Part shown: positions 1-4,788 of the stretch, piece after piece
How the letters are laid out: each line of letters begins with the position of its first letter
Position numbering within the stretch: position 1 is the first letter of the stretch
Assembly (NCBI GenBank): GCA_031274115.1
Contig: JAISQP010000196.1
Coordinates: 1 to 5,909, forward strand
Direction of reading: 5' to 3'
Length of the DNA stretch: 5,909 bases
DNA from: Synergistaceae bacterium
GTDB taxonomy: Bacteria; Synergistota; Synergistia; Synergistales; Synergistaceae
Notes under the pieces: generated by a model
The model's input: only the letters and a program-made list of their open reading frames with translations
Database searches by the model: none
Told to the model about the DNA's origin: nothing
Program-made: the position numbers and the translations under genes

Positions 1-144
1 AGGCTGAGGATAGATATTCAGAGGAATATAGAGGCGGAGACCAAATACGCCTTGAACGAGCAGCAGGAGAGGACCGACATTCAGTCCGCCTTCGAGGGAG
101 CGATTAAATCATGGAAGACTCAAAGCCTCGGAAGGGGTTATTGA
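1..144 (+). CDS. TrbJ/VirB5-like exported protein, copy 1 (C-terminal fragment)
   Basis: This is the last 47 codons of a gene whose start lies before the window; it ends at TGA 142-144. The fragment begins RLRIDIQRNIEAETKYALNE and ends WKTQSLGRGY. It aligns without gaps to the C-termini of the three complete genes that follow: RIDIQRQIE...WKGQSNGRAY, RTDAAREAE...WKSQSAGRGY and RIDMQRRLE...WGSQSAGVNY. It is therefore a fourth member of the tandem family. The segment is charged and Ala/Gln/Glu-rich and looks like an alpha-helical coiled-coil end, as in TrbJ-type proteins. Its last 34 nt overlap the start of the next gene in another frame, and its Glu-Gly codons at 94-99 supply that gene's ribosome binding site. 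The reading frame and homology are directly visible; the TrbJ/VirB5 assignment is inferred from the family's position before trbL. Confidence 0.85.
   Translation, partial: RLRIDIQRNIEAETKYALNEQQERTDIQSAFEGAIKSWKTQSLGRGY
111..144 (+). other. 34-nt out-of-frame overlap, copy 1 end / copy 2 start (junction 1)
   Basis: The stop TGA of copy 1 closes this window and the ATG of copy 2 opens it. The ATG is formed by the last base of a Ser codon (TCA) plus the conserved Trp codon (TGG). The Shine-Dalgarno GAGGGAG lies at 94-100, in the Glu-Gly codons of copy 1. The same 34-nt geometry recurs at 911-944, 1722-1755 and 2483-2516. Confidence 0.85.
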
Positions 145-944
145 ACTTGGCGCGCAAGACCGGAAGGACCTTTATATCGGTGTGTCTTGCCGCGCTTCTC
201 CTTTTGCAGGGGAGCGTTTTTCGGACGCGGGCCGACGCGGGGGATCTGAACAAGATAATCGGCGAACTCGGCCTGCTTGCCGGGGAACTGGGGGCTTTGT
301 TAGCTTTGGAGACGTATGGCCTTACAGTAGAACAAGATATATTGGACACAGTCAATGACACGTATGATCTGCTGCAGGAGACTGAGAAGAGGGACAAGGA
401 AAATTACGCTTTGGACCATGAGGCGCTGGAGAACGGATATATCGTCTGGAGCGACCAGACAGACGCCATCAGGGCGCTTTATGGGAAGCTTTCCGCGGCC
501 GGGGCGCTCTCGTTTGCCGAAACCGTCAGCTATGAAAAGTTCAAAGAACAGAACCCTGGTTACAGAAACGCCCCGGACGACGGCTATATTGATTTTTCCA
601 AGGCGTATAAGGACCGGATAGGGCAATTTCAGCGGTATGCCTACGGGGTCGTGTCCGCCAACAACGACGAGGCTCACCGCGTCGTGAGCTCGCAGACGTT
701 TATAAAAAAGCTCAACGACGCGTCACTTGCCGCCGGATACTATCGCAAGCTCTCTCAGGCAAGCGACCAGATCGCCAATTTTACGAACCAGACAGTATCC
801 AACGTCAGGATAGACATCCAGCGTCAGATTGAATCCCAGACCGTGTTCACCCTGAACGCGAGGCAGGAGAGAGCCGATGCTCACGCGTCGTTCAAACAGG
901 CCGTTACAAAGTGGAAAGGCCAGAGCAATGGCCGAGCGTACTGA
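111..944 (+). CDS. TrbJ/VirB5-like exported protein, copy 2 (277 aa)
   Basis: Predicted exported component of the conjugative type IV secretion apparatus; VirB5/TrbJ proteins act in the periplasm or at the pilus. A basic N-terminus (MEDSKPRKGL) is followed by a hydrophobic stretch at residues ~20-34 and a plausible signal peptidase I site ADA|G after residue 43. Motifs shared with the next two genes, in order: IVWSDQTDAI (~111-120), ALSFAETVSYEKFKEQNPGY (132-151), YIDFSKAYKDR, RYAYGVVSANN (~175-185), LNDASLAAGYYRKL (~201-214), then a helical tail NQTVSNVRIDIQRQIE and terminal WKGQSNGRAY. Start choice: ATG 111 follows GAGGGAG (94-100) at 10-nt spacing and gives the signal peptide. It overlaps the previous gene by 34 nt, so translation is probably coupled. 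TrbJ-like membership rests on operon order plus the late Ala/Gln/Asn..NQ...R pattern; a lineage-specific exported family is the alternative. Confidence 0.85.
   Translation: MEDSKPRKGLLNLARKTGRTFISVCLAALLLLQGSVFRTRADAGDLNKIIGELGLLAGELGALLALETYGLTVEQDILDTVNDTYDLLQETEKRDKENYALDHEALENGYIVWSDQTDAIRALYGKLSAAGALSFAETVSYEKFKEQNPGYRNAPDDGYIDFSKAYKDRIGQFQRYAYGVVSANNDEAHRVVSSQTFIKKLNDASLAAGYYRKLSQASDQIANFTNQTVSNVRIDIQRQIESQTVFTLNARQERADAHASFKQAVTKWKGQSNGRAY
913..919 (+). promoter_or_regulatory. Ribosome binding site deciding the start of copy 3
   Basis: GGAAAGG lies inside the 3' end of copy 2 (from the Trp-Lys-Gly codons), 8 nt before ATG 928. It favours 928 over the in-frame ATG 877 and over GTG 911, the decayed equivalent of the starts at the other junctions. 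Confidence 0.65.
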
Positions 945-1755
945 GGGCGCCGCAGCGAAAAAACGGGTCGTACGCGCGCTCTGCTGCCTTTTGGTTTTCG
1001 CTGTTTTAACGGCGTCCACCCCAAAAAACGCCGGGGCCGGGCAGGTTGCGGGGCAGCTAGCCGCAATAGCGGCCCTCGAGGCGACAATCACGGGAGAGGA
1101 GTATGGCCTGCTGGGTACCGCGCTCGCTGAAATTGCCTTAGAGATACAGATTGTAACGACCGAGGCTAAGGATTATAACCTGTTGATGGAAAGGAACAAG
1201 AGGATAGACCAGGATTGGGAAAACGACCATAAGCCGCTTGCGAGTGTCGTCTGGAGCGATATAACCGCCGATATCGAAGGCCTTTACAGAGATCTGGCGT
1301 CAGGGGATGAGGCGCTTTCATTCGTCGAGGACCTTTCGACGGAGAAGTTCGACGAGCAGAACCCCTCCTTTTTGGACGGGCCCGGCGACGCGGCGTATGT
1401 GGATTTTGCCGCGCTTTACGAAAAACGGATGAATAATTGGATGCAATACGCTTACGGGGTCCTCTCCGCCAATAACGGCGAAGCGCGGGGCGTTCTGAAT
1501 GGGCAGGACAAGTTCGGGCGCCTGAAGGACGCGTCCTTGAACGCCTACTACTACAGACAGCTCATGCAGGCCGGCAATCAGACGCGCAACGCGGCAAACC
1601 AGGAAATATCGAAGCTGAGGACGGACGCGGCGAGAGAGGCGGAAGCGGCGGCGAAGTTCAATTTCGACGAAATTCAGGAGAGGATAGACGCCCGAGCGGC
1701 TTTGAAGCAGTCGGTAGGAAAATGGAAGTCTCAAAGCGCCGGCAGAGGTTATTGA
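928..1755 (+). CDS. TrbJ/VirB5-like exported protein, copy 3 (275 aa)
   Basis: Paralogue of the genes on either side. From ATG 928 the protein starts MAERTEGAAAKKRVVR, followed by a hydrophobic core ALCCLLVFAVL (~17-27) and a possible signal peptidase site AGA|G after residue 37. Shared motifs: VVWSDITADIEGLY (~107-120), EALSFVEDLSTEKFDEQNP (~128-146), YVDFAALYEKR, QYAYGVLSANNGEA (~173-186), LKDASLNAYYYRQLMQAGNQ (~199-218), ANQEISKLR (~223-231), and the tail WKSQSAGRGY. The LMQAGNQ...NQE..KLR stretch is the part most like TrbJ C-termini. An in-frame ATG exists at 877, but it lies deep in the previous gene and adds 17 residues before the signal peptide. ATG 928 has a GGAAAGG Shine-Dalgarno at 913-919 with 8-nt spacing, so it is preferred. 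Overlap with the previous gene is 17 nt, not the 34 nt seen at two other junctions. Export and the role in the conjugation machine are inferred. Confidence 0.85.
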   Translation: MAERTEGAAAKKRVVRALCCLLVFAVLTASTPKNAGAGQVAGQLAAIAALEATITGEEYGLLGTALAEIALEIQIVTTEAKDYNLLMERNKRIDQDWENDHKPLASVVWSDITADIEGLYRDLASGDEALSFVEDLSTEKFDEQNPSFLDGPGDAAYVDFAALYEKRMNNWMQYAYGVLSANNGEARGVLNGQDKFGRLKDASLNAYYYRQLMQAGNQTRNAANQEISKLRTDAAREAEAAAKFNFDEIQERIDARAALKQSVGKWKSQSAGRGY

Positions 1756-1763
1756 CGATATAG
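1722..1763 (+). other. Vestigial start of copy 4: 13-codon ORF ended by in-frame TAG
   Basis: ATG 1722 sits exactly where the active starts of copy 2 and trbL sit relative to the preceding stop (34 nt). It encodes MEVSKRRQRLLTI, resembling the N-terminus MEDSKPRKGLLNL of copy 2 and MGFSKRWRKLLT of TrbL. It then meets TAG (1761-1763) directly before ATG 1764 of copy 4, in the same frame. No Shine-Dalgarno precedes ATG 1722, since the codons there are Lys-Gln instead of Glu-Gly. The frame relation is directly visible. That it is the ancestral, now truncated, start of copy 4 is inferred; it might still work as a coupling leader. Confidence 0.6.
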
Positions 1764-2516
1764 ATGAAAAACAGCGCGAAAAAATTTATCTGTCGTTTGC
1801 TTATATTGGCCATGTTGGCCAATTGTCCCGTCTTTCAGCGCCGCGCCGAGGCCGGAGAGGCGCTGGGCCCCGCGAACACCGTAGCTAGCGGAGCTATCGC
1901 GATACTGAAGATAGCGTCTTTAGTTTATGCGTACAAGGAATATAACGAGGAAAAACGGGAGTCCGAACTCAGCGACGAGCGTTATGACGCCGACCACGAG
2001 GCGCTCGAAGACGTGGTCTGGACCGACCGGACGGACGGGGTAGACGCGCTCTTTGGCGCGCTCTCGTCAAGCGGCGCCCTCTCATTCGCGGAGGACCTTT
2101 CGAGGGAGTTGTTCGACGCGCAAAACCCCGGATATCGAGAGGCGCGGCCGGGACGATACACGGATTTCGAGGGGGATTACGAAAAAAGGGCCTCGGATGG
2201 GCGTAAATACGCCTATGGGGTATTCGAGGCGAACGACAGCGAGGCGGAAGGAATCCTCGAATCGCAGGAGGAGATAGAAGAGCTGAACGAGGCGTCCCTC
2301 GCGGCGTACGGATATCGTCAGGTTCTGCAAGCCGGGAGTCAGACTTCGAATTTTTTCAATCAGGAGCTTGTCCGTCTGCGAATCGATATGCAAAGACGGT
2401 TGGAGGCGGAGGCCAGATACGCTCTCGACGAGATGCAGGAGGATGCTGACGGCGAAGCGTCCTTTGCGGAGGGGATAGGGACATGGGGTTCTCAAAGCGC
2501 TGGCGTAAATTACTGA
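1764..2516 (+). CDS. TrbJ/VirB5-like exported protein, copy 4, acidic (250 aa)
   Basis: Shortest complete paralogue. The signal peptide MKNSAKKFICRLLILAMLANC... ends at a likely AEA|G site after residue 30. Shared motifs: VVWTDRTDGVDALFGAL (84-100), ALSFAEDLSRELFDAQNPGY (105-124), YTDFEGDYEKR, KYAYGVFEAND (~148-158), LNEASLAAYGYRQVLQAG (~174-191), FNQELVRLRIDMQRRLE (~198-214), terminal WGSQSAGVNY. It lacks roughly 25 residues of the N-terminal mature region present in copies 2 and 3. By hand count the mature part has about 47 Asp/Glu against 20 Lys/Arg, and it contains runs such as ESQEEIEELNE (~166-176). ATG 1764 has only AGAGG about 15 nt upstream, so initiation probably depends on ribosomes finishing copy 3 eight nt before. 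It directly abuts an in-frame TAG (1761-1763) that ends a vestigial upstream start. The Cys at residue 21 (LANC) is a poor lipobox because of Asn at -1. Confidence 0.85.
   Translation: MKNSAKKFICRLLILAMLANCPVFQRRAEAGEALGPANTVASGAIAILKIASLVYAYKEYNEEKRESELSDERYDADHEALEDVVWTDRTDGVDALFGALSSSGALSFAEDLSRELFDAQNPGYREARPGRYTDFEGDYEKRASDGRKYAYGVFEANDSEAEGILESQEEIEELNEASLAAYGYRQVLQAGSQTSNFFNQELVRLRIDMQRRLEAEARYALDEMQEDADGEASFAEGIGTWGSQSAGVNY
1805..1823 (+). other. Perfect 7-bp hairpin in the signal-peptide codons of copy 4
   Basis: ATTGGCC - ATGTT - GGCCAAT is a perfect 7-bp inverted repeat with a 5-nt loop, about 40 nt after ATG 1764. It is not followed by a T-run, so it is not a terminator. It could slow ribosomes during export targeting or be chance. 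Confidence 0.4.
2468..2474 (+). promoter_or_regulatory. Ribosome binding site of trbL inside copy 4
   Basis: GGAGGGG is 8 nt before ATG 2483 and doubles as the Ala-Glu-Gly coding sequence of copy 4. It supports the overlapping start and the signal-like N-terminus of TrbL. Confidence 0.75.
2483..2516 (+). other. 34-nt out-of-frame overlap, copy 4 end / trbL start (junction 4)
   Basis: Same geometry as junction 1. ATG is formed from ACA-TGG (Thr-Trp of copy 4) and TGA 2514-2516 closes copy 4. GGAGGGG at 2468-2474 comes from the Glu-Gly codons of copy 4. This couples translation of trbL to its upstream gene and leaves no room for a trbK-like gene between them. Confidence 0.85.
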
Positions 2517-4741
2517 CCGCGCTTCTGATCGCGGCCGCGTTATGCGCGGCCTCTCCCTCTTTTGCGGCTTGGTCGACGAGCGACGGCGCGGACGCCGTTG
2601 ACTCTTTTATCAGTGAGTTCGTCAGCAGGAGCGACAGCGTCAGGACGGCTTTCGCCGGAGCGGCGATGCGGCTTTTCTGGATCCTGGCGCTCATACAGTT
2701 TGTGTGGGCTGGATTAAGGCTTCTCCTGTCGGGCGACTTTTCGTTCTTCTCCTTTGCCAGGACGGCGGTGAGAGAGATCATGTTCATCGGTCTCTTCTAC
2801 TGGCTTTTGACGCAGGCCCCGGTTCTGGGGAATTGGATCGTCGCGAACGGATTGAGAGCCCTGGGCGCCGCGAGCGGATATCAGTACATAAACCCGGCCG
2901 GCGTCTTTTCCAAGGGTGTCGCGATAGTGTACGGCGCCACGAAAACCGCTTTTACGCTGGGAGTATCGGGCGCGCTGTGGGCAGTAGTCCCATACGCGCT
3001 GACGCTCGTCGCGTTCGCCTTTGCCGCGGCCTTCGCGGCGGTGTACCTGATCGAGTATTACATAGTGGTTCCGGTTGGGGTGATCCTCCTGGGGCTCGGA
3101 GGTTCGCTCTGGTCTAAAAAATTTGCTGAAAATTTCGTGAGAGTTCTCATTTCCGTCGGCTTTAAGATGACGTGCCTTCAAATCGTCCTGGGCGTCTCGT
3201 CAGAGCTTCTGGACGGCCTTCAGATCAGCGTCTCCGACGTCTCGACGGTTGGGACGGAGGGATTTTTCCTGCACATGTTCAACCTGGCCGGTCTCTCGGT
3301 CCTGACGTTCGTCGCCGTCAAAAAGATCCCGGATTTCGCCGCTTCCCTGGTATCCGGAGCGTGGTTCGAGAGCGCGTCTCCCCTCGAACTTGACAGCAAT
3401 TTGGGAAGGTTCTCCTATGCGGGAGCGGGTAATCAGGGACCCGGCGGCAGTTATTCCGATGACCTGCTCGCTGTGCAGCAGCAGCAGCAGGAACCCGCTG
3501 AATTTGACGATCGCGGCGGGAGAGACAATTACCTGGAATCCGCGCTGACCGCTGGAGTGCCAGGCGAAACAGCGTGGGGCGGCGGTTTTTCCGGAGGCGA
3601 ACTCTCCGATATCGCTTCAGGTATTTCCGTAAGCGCCGTTTTTTCTGAAATACCGGACATACAGGTGAACGCCCGGCTTGCCGGCCCCACGGAGCGCTCG
3701 CGCGCAACGGGTCCCGGCGGTATGCCGGGTTGGTCCGAGACGCCCGGCTTGCCTAGAAAGGGCGTGACGCCGACTGAGTCCGGGCTGCCCGAAGAGCCCC
3801 GTTCGCCGAGAAGAGACTCGACGCCGGTTGAACCCGGTCTGCCTGAAGAGCTTGATTTGCTGAGAAGAGGCGTGACTCCGACTGAGTCCGGGCTGCCCGG
3901 AGAGCCCGGCCCGCCGAGAAGAGACTCGACGCCGGGCGGGTCCGGGCTGCCTGAAGAGCTTGATTTGCTGAGAAGAGGCGTGGCGCCGACTGAGTCCGGG
4001 CTGCCCGAAGAGCCCCGCCCGCCGAGAAGAGACGCGACGCCGGGCGGGTCCGGGCTGCCTGAAGAGCTCGATTTGCTGAGAAGAGGCGTGACGCCGACTG
4101 AGTCCGGGCTGCCCGAAGAGCCCCGTCCGCCGAGAAGAGACTCGACGCCGGGCGGGTCCGGGCTGCCTGAAGAACTCGATTTGCTGAGAAGAGGCGTGAC
4201 GCCGACTGAGTCCGGTTTGCCCGAAGAGCCCCGTCCGCCGAGAAGAGACTCGACGCTGGATGAGACCGGGATGCCAGGAGAGCAAGGTCCGCCGAGAAGA
4301 GACGCGCTGCCGGATGAGACCGGGATGCCAGGAGAGCAAGGTCCGCCGAGAAGAGACGCGCTGCCGGATGAGACTGGGCTGCCAGGAGAGCCCCGTCCGC
4401 CGAGAAGAGACGCGTTGCGAGGTAAAACCGGTCCCAGGGGTGAACCTGGCGAGCCGTCTGACCATGAACCGACTGCGCGCCGAGGCGCTCGGCAAGTTTC
4501 ACACACAGGGGGGACGAATGTCGAGAGTGTGGATATATCGGTTAATTTATCAGGAGACCTTTCCGGTTCGTCGAGTGAACGAATGCGGTCGGCGATAAGA
4601 GAAACTCTCGCGGCTGATATTTCGACCGGCGCGGTCATGTCCCAGGGAAACAGCGGGGCGCCCAACGCCGCGATGCAGCCGATGCAAAGGGCTGTCATAA
4701 AAGACATGATGGATCAGATACAGAATACGGGAGATATCTGA
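2483..4741 (+). CDS. trbL: TrbL/VirB6-family inner-membrane T4SS protein with long repeat tail (752 aa)
   Basis: Polytopic inner-membrane channel component of P-type conjugation systems. Residues 1-28 form a signal-like segment (basic MGFSKRWRK, hydrophobic LLTALLIAAALCAA, then SPSFA). Further membrane segments lie at about 62-82 (LFWILALIQFVWAGLRLLL), 96-111 (REIMFIGLFYWLLT), 155-175, 172-206 (long Ala/Val/Leu run ending VPVGVILLGLGG), 220-240 and 262-280. The stretch GGSLWSKKFAENFVRVLISVGFK (positions ~206-228) matches the TrbL pattern of GGS, aromatic, then a helix with a Gly-x-Lys end. The IPDFAASLVSGAWF segment (~282-295) ends the membrane domain. Residues ~300-752 are a soluble tail: polar linker, five glutamines (332-336), 13 repeats of 18 residues (425-658), then a C-terminal region ending in a predicted helix (QPMQRAVIKDMMDQIQ). 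Usual TrbL proteins are several hundred residues shorter and lack this tail. The start is supported by GGAGGGG at 2468-2474, 8 nt upstream; the ORF overlaps copy 4 by 34 nt. Confidence 0.87.
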   Translation: MGFSKRWRKLLTALLIAAALCAASPSFAAWSTSDGADAVDSFISEFVSRSDSVRTAFAGAAMRLFWILALIQFVWAGLRLLLSGDFSFFSFARTAVREIMFIGLFYWLLTQAPVLGNWIVANGLRALGAASGYQYINPAGVFSKGVAIVYGATKTAFTLGVSGALWAVVPYALTLVAFAFAAAFAAVYLIEYYIVVPVGVILLGLGGSLWSKKFAENFVRVLISVGFKMTCLQIVLGVSSELLDGLQISVSDVSTVGTEGFFLHMFNLAGLSVLTFVAVKKIPDFAASLVSGAWFESASPLELDSNLGRFSYAGAGNQGPGGSYSDDLLAVQQQQQEPAEFDDRGGRDNYLESALTAGVPGETAWGGGFSGGELSDIASGISVSAVFSEIPDIQVNARLAGPTERSRATGPGGMPGWSETPGLPRKGVTPTESGLPEEPRSPRRDSTPVEPGLPEELDLLRRGVTPTESGLPGEPGPPRRDSTPGGSGLPEELDLLRRGVAPTESGLPEEPRPPRRDATPGGSGLPEELDLLRRGVTPTESGLPEEPRPPRRDSTPGGSGLPEELDLLRRGVTPTESGLPEEPRPPRRDSTLDETGMPGEQGPPRRDALPDETGMPGEQGPPRRDALPDETGLPGEPRPPRRDALRGKTGPRGEPGEPSDHEPTARRGARQVSHTGGTNVESVDISVNLSGDLSGSSSERMRSAIRETLAADISTGAVMSQGNSGAPNAAMQPMQRAVIKDMMDQIQNTGDI
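2533..2551 (+). other. Perfect 7-bp GC-only hairpin in the signal-peptide codons of trbL
   Basis: GGCCGCG - TTATG - CGCGGCC has the same stem length, loop length and early-gene placement as the hairpin in copy 4 (about 50 nt after the start). The GC-rich Ala codons here make a chance origin possible. Confidence 0.4.
3476..3490 (+). repeat. (CAG)5 trinucleotide run, five glutamines in TrbL
   Basis: Five perfect CAG codons encode residues 332-336 of the TrbL protein. They lie in the polar linker between the last membrane segment and the 54-bp array. The run is short, but perfect codon identity makes it a possible slippage site that would only change glutamine number. Confidence 0.9.
3755..4456 (+). 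repeat. 13 tandem 54-bp repeats (18 aa each) in the trbL tail
   Basis: Head-to-tail in-frame units, each starting Arg-Arg (Arg-Lys in unit 1). Units 1, 3, 5, 7 and 9 are type A (R-R-G-V-T-P-T-E-S-G-L-P-E-E-P-R-P-P). Units 2, 4, 6 and 8 are type B (R-R-D-S-T-P-G-G-S-G-L-P-E-E-L-D-L-L). Together they form a 108-bp higher-order repeat. Units 10-12 are type C (R-R-D-A-L-P-D-E-T-G-M/L-P-G-E-x-x-P-P) and unit 13 is a degenerate edge (R-R-D-A-L-R-G-K-T-G-P-R-G-E-P-G-E-P). Units 7 and 9 differ at two bases, as do units 4 and 8, so copies have spread or been homogenised recently. There are no spacers. The array should change length by whole codon sets without shifting the frame. Confidence 0.97.
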
Positions 4742-4774
4742 CGATAAATCAGCCTTTCTTTAGACCTTAAATTG

Positions 4775-4779
4775 GGAGG
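4775..4779 (+). promoter_or_regulatory. Strong ribosome binding site of trbF
   Basis: GGAGG, within GGGAGGAG, is 9 nt before ATG 4789. It lies in the only notable intergenic gap of the window (4742-4788). That gap holds no convincing terminator hairpin or promoter that I can see. Confidence 0.8.
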
Positions 4780-4788
4780 AGTGAGTAG

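Noticed and set aside
877..927. ATG 877 as start of copy 3
   Set aside because: It adds 17 residues before the signal peptide and lacks a good ribosome site, while ATG 928 has GGAAAGG at 8 nt.
1761..1763. Amber readthrough (for example pyrrolysine) joining the vestigial leader to copy 4
   Set aside because: An ATG follows directly and gives a complete signal peptide. No recoding element is visible.
1818..1829. Lipoprotein lipobox LANC in copy 4
   Set aside because: Asn at the -1 position does not fit a lipobox, and an AEA|G signal peptidase I site is present as in the sister copies.
2704..3181. Alternative-frame ORFs on both strands over the TrbL membrane domain
   Set aside because: The membrane-protein frame of trbL is clearly coding. 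The others have no domain features and are GC-rich shadows.
3755..4456. CRISPR array
   Set aside because: Units are contiguous 54-bp direct repeats without spacers, and they are in frame within a gene.
4260..4598. Sense-strand ORF in another frame over the end of the repeats
   Set aside because: It is a shadow of the repeat array inside trbL, with no ribosome binding site and no recognisable product.
3529..4707. Long antisense ORFs (up to 392 codons) in several frames across the trbL tail
   Set aside because: They arise because a stop-free 54-bp unit, divisible by 3, is copied 13 times. They have no ribosome sites, and their proteins are only the translated repeat.
4742..4788. Terminator or promoter between trbL and trbF
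   Set aside because: I see no stable hairpin with a T-run and no convincing -35/-10 pair. The gap mainly holds the trbF ribosome site.
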